Assembly: GCF_026626665.1 (NCBI RefSeq)
Contig: NZ_JAPNKE010000002.1
Coordinates: 7,293,168 to 7,357,167, forward strand
DNA: 64,000 bases
From: Nannocystis pusilla
GTDB lineage: Bacteria; Myxococcota_A; Polyangia; Nannocystales; Nannocystaceae
Reading direction: 5' to 3'
Within the stretch, counting starts at the first letter, position 1; each line of letters starts with the position of its first letter. The notes under the pieces were generated by a model, which saw only the letters and a list, made by a program, of their open reading frames with translations, was not told where the DNA came from and made no database searches. Of the stretch, positions 36,933 through 44,755 are shown one piece after another. The position numbers and the translations under genes were made by a program.

Positions 36933-37859
36933 ATGCCGCGCGCCTTGCCCTCCGCCTTCCTCGTCGGCGTCCACCTCGGGCTGCTGCAGGCCGGGCTGCT
37001 GCTCACCCTGTCGCGCGCCCTGTCGGCAGCGCACACCACCTACGCGCTGGTGCTGACCGCCTGGCTGGCCGGCTCGGCGCTCGGCCTGTGGTCGCGCGCG
37101 CCGGCCCGCGACCTGCCGCGCGCGCTCGGCCTCGGGCTCGTCGCCTACGCCGCCGCGGCGCTGTCGCTCGGCCGGGTCGACTTCGTCGCCGCCAGCCCGT
37201 GGTGGTTCGCGCCCGCCGTGGCGGCCGCCGGGCTCGCCTCCGGCACCTACTTCGCCGCCGCGGTCGCCGGCGGGGCCGCGACCGCCCGCGTGTTCGCCCG
37301 CGAGACCTGGGGCTTCCTCGCCGGCACCTTGCTGGCCGCGGCCGGCTACGCGTTCCTCGGCCGACCTGCCCTCTTATACATGCCCCTCGTGACAGGTGTA
37401 CTCGCCCTCGTCGGCCGCCCGCGCGCCGCCGTCGCCGCCGCAGTCATGCTGCTCGCCGTCGGCTGCGACGACCCGGTGCGGGTGGTGCCCGCGCCTGACC
37501 GGGCCCGCTTCGGCGCCGAGGTCTACCCGGTGCTGCTGCGCGACTGCAGCTTCCCCGCCTGCCACGGCGACCCGCGCCGCCCGCTGTTCGTCCCCGGCCC
37601 CGGCCGCACCCGCCTCGGCGAGCCCGAGTCGCCGCTCGACGCCCCGACCCGCGCCGAGGTCGACCTCGCCTACGACCGCGCCCGCGCCTGGCTGCTCGCC
37701 GAGGGCGACGAACCGCCGCCGCTGCTGCACAAGCCGGGCCCCCGCGCCGCCCACGAGGGCCGCGACGAGCACGGCCGCAACGTCTACGAGGACCCGGACG
37801 CCCCCGGCCTGGCTGTCCTCACCGCCTGGGCCGAGGGCACGGAGGCCCCCGCGCCATGA
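36933..37859 (+). CDS. Membrane protein fused to cytochrome-like lipodomain
   Basis: About 308 aa from ATG 36933 (an in-frame GTG is nine bases upstream). The first ~165 residues form four or five membrane helices resembling the membrane half of the preceding spermidine-synthase-like protein. A lipobox-like A-V-G-C follows near residue 172, then a periplasmic domain with VYPVLLRDCSFPACHG, a C-x4-C-H motif similar to the haem-binding Planctomycete-type cytochrome c domain. This may really be two proteins: a membrane partner and a lipoprotein starting near 37381 (MPLVTGVLALVGRPR with signal-like features). The frame is continuous here, so fusion is reported. It is coupled to the micro-ORF by ATGA. 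Confidence 0.6.
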   Translation: MPRALPSAFLVGVHLGLLQAGLLLTLSRALSAAHTTYALVLTAWLAGSALGLWSRAPARDLPRALGLGLVAYAAAALSLGRVDFVAASPWWFAPAVAAAGLASGTYFAAAVAGGAATARVFARETWGFLAGTLLAAAGYAFLGRPALLYMPLVTGVLALVGRPRAAVAAAVMLLAVGCDDPVRVVPAPDRARFGAEVYPVLLRDCSFPACHGDPRRPLFVPGPGRTRLGEPESPLDAPTRAEVDLAYDRARAWLLAEGDEPPPLLHKPGPRAAHEGRDEHGRNVYEDPDAPGLAVLTAWAEGTEAPAP

Positions 37860-37984
37860 CCATCCAGACATGTCCCCATGCACATGCCTTTCAGAGCATG
37901 TTTCAAGCGGCATATCCCATCCGACATGCCCTCAAGAGCATGCCCCTTCGACCACCCCTCGACACCGCGCAGGTGACCCGATGA
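37856..37984 (+). CDS. 42-aa micro-ORF built on a 14-base periodic array
   Basis: An open frame MTIQTCPHAHAFQSMFQAAY... of 42 residues that overlaps both neighbours by ATGA (37856-37859 and 37981-37984). Six consecutive CATG-type units of 14 bases underlie it. The peptide has no recognisable fold. As at the RbfA-like/RtcB junction, a repeat-derived ORF keeps the flanking genes translationally coupled. Confidence 0.4.
   Translation: MTIQTCPHAHAFQSMFQAAYPIRHALKSMPLRPPLDTAQVTR
37869..37952. repeat. Six-unit 14-base periodic CATG array
   Basis: Units of exactly 14 bases: CATGTCCCCATGCA, CATGCCTTTCAGAG, CATGTTTCAAGCGG, CATATCCCATCCGA, CATGCCCTCAAGAG, CATGCCCCTTCGAC. The CATG head is kept and the rest varies. 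The period equals the head-to-head distance of the window-wide palindrome. Confidence 0.85.
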
Positions 37985-38850
37985 TCCGCCCCGTCTCGCT
38001 GCTCGCCGCGCTCGTCGCCCTCGCCCCCGCCGCCGCCGCCGCCTACTCCTCGCCCGCGCTGTACACGGCAGACCCCGCGCGCCACGGCGGCGCGGGCGGG
38101 CGGATCTTCAGCGGCAGCCCGGGCGACGGCTTCACCTGCGCGGTCTGCCACACGGGCGGCCCGATCCCGAGCCCGGAGATCCGCGGCGGCCCGGGCGGCC
38201 CTTATAAAACTGGCGCGACGTACCTGTTCGAGGTGACCTGGCCCGAGGACGTGTTCGGGATCGTGCTGGAGGCCACCGATCCGTCCGGCGCCCCGCTCGG
38301 CACCCTGCGCCTGCCGCCGCCCGACGTCCTGCAGGACGACGAGCGCTGCCCCGGCGGGCGCGCGGCCGAGTGGATCGAGTTCCCCGAGGGCGACCCGCGC
38401 CAGGCCGTCGCGGTCAACGTGTGCGGCTCGCACCGCCTGCGCGTGCAGTGGACCGCCCCCGACGAGCACCTGCCCGGCGCGATCTACATGGCCGCGGTCG
38501 CGGCCGACGACGACGGCACGCCCGCCGGCGACGGCGCGGCCGCGTGGGAGTTCCCGGTCGGCCCGCCCGCCGCCGAGTCGGGCTGCAACGCGGCCGCCGG
38601 CGCCCCGCCGTGGTGGGCCCTGCTGCTGCTGACCCGCCGACGCCGCCGCGCCGCCGCGCTGCTCGGGGTGCTGTCTCTCGGGACAGGTTGCGCCCGCGTC
38701 CAGCCCTACGAGCGCGGCCGCCTGGCCCAGCCCGACATGCAGCTGAACGGCGACGCCGACCTGTCCGCCGGCCCCGAGCACGCCCTCGACTACCGCGAAG
38801 GCTCGGCCGGCGGCCTCGGCGGCGGCGGCGGAGGTTGCGGATGCAACTGA
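37981..38850 (+). CDS. Secreted cytochrome-like/MYXO-CTERM protein fused to DUF4266
   Basis: A 289-aa protein. A Sec signal peptide ends in AAAAAYSSP. A C-A-V-C-H haem-binding-type motif lies near residue 54, followed by a beta-rich domain. Around residues 199-225 it has a MYXO-CTERM-like tail (Cys, then a hydrophobic WWALLLL segment and RRRRR), which normally ends a surface protein. Instead the frame runs on into AAALLGVLSLGTGCARVQPYERG...GGGGGCGCN, a complete DUF4266 lipoprotein (lipobox and the GGGxGCN tail). Either two genes have been fused, or a sequence error hides a stop and start. DUF4266 normally accompanies DUF3570 and TlpA proteins, as found at 33-34.6 kb. Confidence 0.7.
   Translation: MIRPVSLLAALVALAPAAAAAYSSPALYTADPARHGGAGGRIFSGSPGDGFTCAVCHTGGPIPSPEIRGGPGGPYKTGATYLFEVTWPEDVFGIVLEATDPSGAPLGTLRLPPPDVLQDDERCPGGRAAEWIEFPEGDPRQAVAVNVCGSHRLRVQWTAPDEHLPGAIYMAAVAADDDGTPAGDGAAAWEFPVGPPAAESGCNAAAGAPPWWALLLLTRRRRRAAALLGVLSLGTGCARVQPYERGRLAQPDMQLNGDADLSAGPEHALDYREGSAGGLGGGGGGCGCN
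38672..38685. repeat. Short palindrome TGTC-N6-GACA at the fusion point
   Basis: TGTCTCTCGGGACA codes for the L-S-L-G-T residues directly before the DUF4266 lipobox Cys, identical to the copy at 29848. Confidence 0.7.
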
Positions 38851-38855
38851 AAGAC

Positions 38856-40036
38856 GCCATGCCTCGCCGCAGCCTCGCCGCCTTCGCCCTCGTCCTCGCC
38901 TGCGCCCCCGAAGGCGGCGCCCGCTTCGAGTACCCGCCGACCAGCGCCGACGGCACCGGCTCGACCACCGCGTACACGACGGGAGGCGGCGACGACTCGC
39001 TGACCTCCGGCGGACCCGGCCTCCCGCCGCCGCTGCCGACCACCGCCGACCCGAGCGGTGCCACCGGCGACAGCGACACCGGCGGCGGCCCGATCCCCGG
39101 CGCCCTCGTCCCCGCCAAGGCCCCCTGGCGCTGGCAGCCGTTGCAGACCGCCGTCGACGGCGACTGGAAGGTCCCCGGCTTCGACGATTCCACCTGGTCC
39201 GAAGGACAGGCCCCGTTCGGCGACGGCCCCGGCGACGCCACCCCGCTCGACCCCGCCACCGCCCCGCTCGGCCTGCGCCTGCGCCACACCTTCACCGTCC
39301 CCGCCGCCGCCGACGACATCCTCCTGCGCGCCTACCTGCGCCGCGGCGACGGCGTCGCGGTGTGGCTCAACGGCGCCCCGCTGCTGCGCTCCAACCTCCC
39401 GCCCGACCCGCTCGCCGCCGACACCCGGGCCCAGACCGACCTCGCGGGCAACGAGCCGCTGCGCTACATCCGGGTCGCCGCCCCGCACGCCAGCCTGCTC
39501 GCCGGCGACAACGTGGTCGCGGTAGAGGTCCGTCGCTTCCAGTCGGGCGCCGCCGGTCTCGGCTTCGATCTCCAGCTGGACGTTTGGGACATGTCCCATG
39601 AGCCAGCCGACACCTTGACCGCCCAGGTGCGCACGCGCAGCTACGGGGGCGAGTACGCCGACGAGCACGTCGGCGCCGCGTGGATCCAGGGCAGCGACGG
39701 CCTGGTGCGCACCCTGGCGGTGTGGGCCGAGGTCCGCGAGCAGCACTTGATCCGCTGGCGCTCGCTGTCCGACGGCGACAACGCCGACGCCATGACCTCG
39801 GCCACCCGCGGCTCGCACCGCACCACCGACCTCGCCTGGGACCTCAAGGATCGCCTCGGCCAGCCGGTCCCGCCCGGGGACTACGAGCTGGTGGTCGAGT
39901 TCACCGAGGACAACTCCAACGAGGGCGCCCCGCCCGGGCCCGTCCTCGAGATCCCGTTCACCCTCGGCGGCGGTCCGCACCTCACCGACGTGCCCGCACA
40001 CCCGCAGTCGCAGACGGCCTGCTCGTCGCACCCTGA
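38856..40036 (+). CDS. DUF2271-family lipoprotein (possible frame break near the end)
   Basis: About 393 aa. The signal peptide MPRRSLAAFALVLAC ends in a lipobox. After a Gly/Thr linker there is a beta-sandwich region (residues ~90-245: LRHTFTVPAAADDILLRAYLRR...VWLNG), then a DUF2271 domain (SYGGEYADEHVGAAWIQGSDGLVRTLAVWAE ... YELVVEFTEDN). DUF2271 proteins occur with ApbE flavin transferases and DUF4266/DUF3570. The uninterrupted frame continues to 40295 with Arg/Ala-rich, non-coding-like sequence; one missing base near 40005 would end the protein at 40036 (ADGLLVAP), which I prefer. The start overlaps the end of the DUF4266 gene region. The palindrome GGGACATGTCCC lies within it (39586-39597). 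Confidence 0.7.
39586..39597. repeat. 12-base palindrome GGGACATGTCCC
   Basis: A perfect palindrome, inverted in order relative to the other copies (GGACA before TGTCC), inside the DUF2271 gene and read as V-W-D-M-S. Confidence 0.6.
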
Positions 40037-40316
40037 CCCCGAGGCCCGAGCGCGCGCGCGCCGTCGGGCCCGAGCGCACGTGGGACCCCGCAGGCTCGCT
40101 GAGCTCGCCGTCCGGAGCCACACCCGTCGCGCCGGACCGGTCCTCCGCAGCGGGTCGCTATCGCCGCACGCGCGTCGCCCGCGGCGCGCCGGGCCGCATC
40201 GTTGCCGCTACAATCGGCGCGGATGGAGCTTGCGACCCGTACGCACTCGACGTCGCGCGCGAGCTCGACTCCCGGCCGCTTCGACAACCTCATGATCTCC
40301 GCCGTCGTCTCCCGCC

Positions 40317-41675
40317 ATGGCTGACCGCGACATCAACCTCGAGGATCGCGTCCGCGAGCTCGAGCAGCGGCTCGCCGAGGCCGAGCAGGCGCGCCTCGCC
40401 GCCGAGGCCGAGGTCGCCGCGCTGCGCGTCGAGCTGACCGACACCGGCGAGCGCGAGCGCATCGCCGTCACCCACACCGAGCGCCTGCTCGAGGGCCTCG
40501 AGGTGCTCGGCGAGGCCCGCGACGCCCTGCCGCTGTTCGCCGAGGTGCTGCGCGTGCTCGGCGACGTGCTCGAGTTCGACGCCGCGTTCATCGTCGGCTT
40601 CGCGCCCGAGGTCTCGCCGCAGATCGTCGCGGCCACCGACCCGCGGCTGCGCCTCATCGCCTGGCCGGGCGGGGCCTTCACCGACCGCGTGCTCGCCGGC
40701 CGGCCCGCCGCCTTGCTCGACCTCGCCGACAACCCCGAGTGGCAGCAGGTCGAGCCGGCCCTGCGCGAGGAGTACGCCTCCGCGCTGCACGTCCCGCTGC
40801 ACGCGCTGCACTCGCAGGCGATGCTGGTCTGTCTCCACCGCCGGCGCGGCTTCTTCACCCCCGACCGGGTCATCCGCGCCCGCCGGTTCGCCGCCCTCGC
40901 GCGTCAGGCCCTGCAGACCGCCGAGCACCTCGTCGACCTCGAGGTCGACCGCGACCACGCCGTCGAGCTCAGCCGGGCCAAGAGCAGCTTCGTCGCCAGC
41001 ATGAGCCACGAGCTGCGCGCCCCGCTGAGCGCCATCGTCGGCTACTGCGAGTACCTGCTGGCCGACCGCGCCGCCCAGCGCGACCCCGACCTCGGCGAGA
41101 CGCTCGGCCGCATCTATCTCTCGGCGCGCATGCTGTGCGACCTGATCGGCAACGTCCTCGACCTCAGCAAGATCGAGGCCGGGCGCATGGACCTCCACCT
41201 CGGCCCGGTCGCCGCCGCCGAGGTCTGCCGGCTCGCCCTCGTCACCGCCGAGCCGCTGGCGGTCCGCCGCGCCAACGTGGTCCGCGTCGACATCGACCCC
41301 GACCTGCCCGAGCTGCACACCGACGCCGCCAAGCTGCGGCAGATCCTGGTGAACCTGCTCGCCAGCGCCAGCAAGTTCACCGCCGCCGGCACCATCGACC
41401 TCGTCGTCCGCCCCGACCGCCGCGCCGACCCGCCCGCGCTCGTGTTCGAGGTCCGCGACACCGGCAAGGGCCTCGGCGCCGCGGAGTCGGCCGCGGTGTT
41501 CCTGCCGTTCTCGCAGGTCGGCCCCGTCGACCCCCGCCGCCTCGGCGGCACCGGCCTCGGCCTCACCATCGCCAAGCACCTCACCGAGCTCCTCGGCGGC
41601 ACGATCGACCTCGCCAGCTCCGCCGGCGCCGGCACCACCGTCACCGTCCGCCTCCCGCTCGCCGGCGTCCACTGA
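40317..41675 (+). CDS. GAF-domain histidine kinase with altered N box
   Basis: A 452-aa cytosolic sensor kinase. Residues ~5-45 form a coiled coil (VRELEQRLAEAEQARLAAE). A GAF-like domain follows (~60-205). The H box FVASMSHELRAPLS near residue 224 keeps the phospho-acceptor His. The ATPase domain has D-T-G-K-G (G1) and GGTGLGLTIAKHLTELLGG (G2), but the N box reads NLLASASKFT, with Ser at the position of the Mg-binding Asn, so catalysis may be weakened. No partner regulator lies next to it; the downstream 850 bases are non-coding. It may be a pseudo-kinase or signal through another kinase. Confidence 0.85.
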   Translation: MADRDINLEDRVRELEQRLAEAEQARLAAEAEVAALRVELTDTGERERIAVTHTERLLEGLEVLGEARDALPLFAEVLRVLGDVLEFDAAFIVGFAPEVSPQIVAATDPRLRLIAWPGGAFTDRVLAGRPAALLDLADNPEWQQVEPALREEYASALHVPLHALHSQAMLVCLHRRRGFFTPDRVIRARRFAALARQALQTAEHLVDLEVDRDHAVELSRAKSSFVASMSHELRAPLSAIVGYCEYLLADRAAQRDPDLGETLGRIYLSARMLCDLIGNVLDLSKIEAGRMDLHLGPVAAAEVCRLALVTAEPLAVRRANVVRVDIDPDLPELHTDAAKLRQILVNLLASASKFTAAGTIDLVVRPDRRADPPALVFEVRDTGKGLGAAESAAVFLPFSQVGPVDPRRLGGTGLGLTIAKHLTELLGGTIDLASSAGAGTTVTVRLPLAGVH

Positions 41676-42521
41676 GATGTCTTCGCGTCATGTCCGATCG
41701 GGCATGTTCGATGGACCTCCCGCTCGTCGACGTCCACGGAGACGCCTCCCGGGCCGTGTCCGATCGGCCATGCTCGATGGAACATGTCCTGTTCGACACT
41801 CGGGTCGCGTCCGGCGCCGGATTCGACACGGACGGGGCCGAGGCCGGGCTCGCACCTGCGCGCGCGCCTGCTCGCTGGCGCATGTCCTCGACGGCCCGCC
41901 CCCGGCGCTCGATGTCGCATGACCGATCGCTTCTGACCCATCGAACATGTCCTTGACGACATGCTCGCCGAGATCGGCGCGGACGGGCCCGAGCTCGCGC
42001 GGTCCGCCGCGCGGCTCGGCTCGGAGCTCCCGGAGGGCGGGACGCCGCGGCGGCGATCGCCGCGACCCCGCTCGCGATCGCCGGCGGATCGCTCCCCGGC
42101 TCCAGGACCCGCGCCGCGGTGGTCCTCGCCGGGCGCACGCAGGCAGCGGCCTGAGCCGCGCCGGCCGCGACGACGACAGTGCGTCGGGCCCGACCGCCGG
42201 CAGCCGCGTGGCGCGGCGCTGACACATCGGGCACGTCTCGCCAGACATTTCGGCGCGGCGGCGGCTGCCGATTCGCGTCCTGTTCTTCGGGCCGCGATCC
42301 CGCGTAACCAAGGTGGCAGCAATGTGGGCACAGGTGTTGCCTGCACGCCTGCGTCGCGACCCGGTCCGCCGGCGCCGACGCCCGCGCGACGAATCGCGGC
42401 AGTCGCCCGCGGCCGGATGCGCGAAATGAATCTGTCCTCGCGGTCCTATGAATAGTCCGCCGCCGCACCGGCCTGGCGGCCCTTGACGCGGCCTGGCCGC
42501 GCGGGGCAGGCTGCCGGACAC
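41676..42521. other. Non-coding region rich in 14-base CATG repeats
   Basis: About 850 bases with no credible gene on either strand. The first ~290 bases carry the repeat cluster listed below. From 41965 to 42520 the sequence is GC-rich with CG-dense blocks and a moderately A/T-richer end near 42430; no promoter or RNA was recognised. Confidence 0.65.
41677..41963. repeat. Dense cluster of TGTCC/GGACA palindromes and 14-base units
   Basis: Several runs of CATG-headed 14-mers: CATGTCCGATCGGG-CATGTTCGATGG at 41689-41714, CGTGTCCGATCGGC-CATGCTCGATGGAA-CATGTC at 41755-41788, and CATGACCGATCGCT through to CATGTC-N6-GACATG at 41918-41963. GATCGG/CCGATC cores recur. This is the densest copy of the family in the window. 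Confidence 0.8.
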
Positions 42522-43924
42522 ATGGCCGCTCGCTTTCGTCCCGACCCGACCTTTTATCCGTCGCCGACGATGGCGATGCAGGCCCCGCCGGAGCAGCTCG
42601 CGTACGTGGTGCTGCTCGACCCGACCGGGGCCAAGCGGCCGGACGCGATGGGCGTGGTCGACGTCGACCCGGCCTCGAAGAGCTTCGCCCAGCTGGTCGG
42701 CCAGCTCGACATGCCGAACATCGGCGACGAGCTGCACCACTTCGGCTGGAACGCCTGCAGCGCGTGCCTGTGCCCGTACGCCCCGCACCCGCACGTCGAG
42801 CGCCGCTACCTCGTGGTCCCCGGCATCAACTCGTCGCGGATCTACATCCTCGACACCCAGCCCGACCCGAAGCGGCCGCAGATCGTCCGCACCATCGAGC
42901 CCGACGAGCTGTTCCGCAAGACCGGCTACGCCAGCCCGCACACGACCCACTGCGGCCCGGAGGGCATCTACGTCAGCGCCCTCGGTGCGCCCGACGGCGG
43001 CGGCCCGGGCGGCATCTTCATGCTCGACCACGAGACGTTCGACATCCGCGGCCGCTGGGAGATCGATCGCGGCCCGCAGGTGCTCCACTACGACTTCTGG
43101 TGGCACCTCGGCCACGACACCCTGATCTCGAGCGAGTGGGGCACGCCGAACATGGTGCGGAACGGTCTCGTCCCCGAGCTGCTGCTCGGCGGCAAGTACG
43201 GCAATTCCCTGCACGTGTGGGACCTGCGCCGGCGCAAGCACCTCGAGCGGCTCGAGCTCGGCCCCGAGTATCAGATGGTGTTGGAGCTGCGCCCGGCCCA
43301 CAACCCGACCCGCCCGTGGGGCTTCGCCAGCGTCGTCGTCTCGCTCAAGGACCTCTCGGCCTCGATCTGGCTGTGGTTCCTCGAGGGCGGCAAGTGGCAG
43401 ATCAAGAAGGTCATCGAGATCCCCGCCGAGCCGGCCGACCCCGCCCTGCTGCCGCCGCTCCTCAAGGGCTTCGGCGCGGTGCCCCCGCTGATCACCGACA
43501 TCAACCTCTCGCTCGACGACAAGACCCTCTACGTCTCGTGCTGGGGCACCGGCGAGTTCATCCAGTACGACGTCTCCGACCCGCACAACCCCAAGAAGAC
43601 CGGCAGCGTCCACCTCGGCGGCATCGTCCGCCAGACCGCCCACCCGAACCAGCCCGACGTGAAGCTCGGCGGCGGCCCGCAGATGGTCGAGATCAGCCGC
43701 GACGGTCGCCGGGTCTACTTCACCAGTCGCTGTACGCCCCGTGGGACGAGCAATTCTACCCCGGCGGCTTCGACGGCTGGATGGTCAAGCTCGACGTGCC
43801 GGCGGACGGCAAGGGCATGACCCTCGACCCGAGGTTCTTCCTGCAATTCGAGCCCGGCCTGCGCGGCCACCAGATCCGCCTGCAGGGCGGTGACGCCTCC
43901 TCCGACTCATACTGCTACCCATGA
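42522..43924 (+). CDS. SBP56-family methanethiol oxidase-like protein (frame break)
   Basis: 467 aa after one missing base near 43725 is restored, so that YFT continues into SLYAPWDEQFYPGGFDGWM. It has the hallmark features of selenium-binding protein 56: PDPTFYPSP...MQAPPEQLAYV at the N-terminus, DELHHFGWNACSACLCPYAP, HTTHCGPEGIYVSALG, LHYDFWWHLGHDTLISSEWG and LYVSCWGTGEFIQYDVSDP. The protein is a beta-propeller; bacterial members oxidise methanethiol to formaldehyde, hydrogen sulfide and hydrogen peroxide, and the His-rich sites bind copper. ATG 42522 was chosen to match the usual family start. It overlaps the next gene by ATGA. Confidence 0.88.
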
Positions 43925-44640
43925 GCGACGCGCAGGCATGGCTGGCCCTCCTGGGCCTCGGCGCCTTTCACGGCATCAACCCCGGCATGGGCTGGCTGTT
44001 CGCCGTGGCCCTCGGCCTGCAGGAACAGCGGCGGGTGGCGGTCCTGCGCGCGCTGCTGCCGATCGCTCTCGGCCACGCGCTGTCGATCGCGGTCGTCCTG
44101 CTCGTCATCGGCGTCCTCAAGGACGCCCTGCCCGACGCCTGGGTGCGCTGGCCGGTCGGCCTCGGCCTCACCGGCTTCGGCCTCTACAAGCTGGTGCGCT
44201 GCCGTCACCCGCGGTGGGTCGGCATGCGCGTCAACTGGCTCGACCTGACCTGGTGGAGCTTCCTGATGGCCACCGCCCACGGCGCCGGCCTGATGCTCGC
44301 CCCGGTGCTGCTCGGCTGGCGCGACGGCGCGGCTGTCGACCACGCTTCCATGCCCGAGCACATGCATCACGCGGGCCATCACGCGCAGCACGCGGTCGAC
44401 GCCGCCGGCGGCCATGCCGGGCACGCCCAGCACCTCGCGGAGCTGGGCGCCTCGACGCCCTTGCTCGGCCTGCTCGCCACGGCGCTGCACACGCTCGGCT
44501 ACTTGCTGGTGATGGGCCTCGTGGCGGTCGTGGTCTACGAGAAGGTCGGCCTGGCCATCCTGCGCAAGGCGTGGTTCAACCTCGACGTCTTGTGGGCCGC
44601 CGCGCTGGTGATCACCGGCGTCGTCACTCTGGCGCTGTGA
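43921..44640 (+). CDS. His-rich membrane protein, possible metal transporter
   Basis: A 239-aa protein with about six membrane helices (WLALLGLGAFHGINPGMGWLFAV; LLPIALGHALSIAVVLLVIGV; LLATALHTLGYLLVMGLVAVVV). The HGINPG and HGAGLML motifs and the cytosolic or periplasmic loop rich in His (MPEHMHHAGHHAQH, GGHAGHAQH) recall NiCoT/UreH/SoxT-like metal or sulfur-compound transporters. Coupling by ATGA to the SBP56 gene suggests it supplies the metal, perhaps copper, or exports a product of methanethiol oxidation. The exact substrate is unknown. Confidence 0.72.
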   Translation: MSDAQAWLALLGLGAFHGINPGMGWLFAVALGLQEQRRVAVLRALLPIALGHALSIAVVLLVIGVLKDALPDAWVRWPVGLGLTGFGLYKLVRCRHPRWVGMRVNWLDLTWWSFLMATAHGAGLMLAPVLLGWRDGAAVDHASMPEHMHHAGHHAQHAVDAAGGHAGHAQHLAELGASTPLLGLLATALHTLGYLLVMGLVAVVVYEKVGLAILRKAWFNLDVLWAAALVITGVVTLAL

Positions 44641-44755
44641 TGCGCGCGGCTGCGCCTCAGCCTGCTCGCGCGCGGCGCACCCTCACGTGTGGAGTCGCGG
44701 CGGCGATGTCCGGAGGAGTATGATGCTCCCCGCGCGCCGCGCGAGGAGGATGACA

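Noticed and set aside
37869..37952. Possible CRISPR array
   Set aside because: Units are only 14 bases with a four-base conserved head; no repeat-spacer structure of CRISPR size and no cas genes.
40037..40295. C-terminal extension of the DUF2271 protein
   Set aside because: Arg/Ala/Pro-rich, no structure-like pattern; a one-base shift gives a natural end at 40036.
41965..42455. Short Arg/Pro-rich open frames in the gap before the SBP56 gene
   Set aside because: No start signal, biased shadow-type composition and no recognisable protein.
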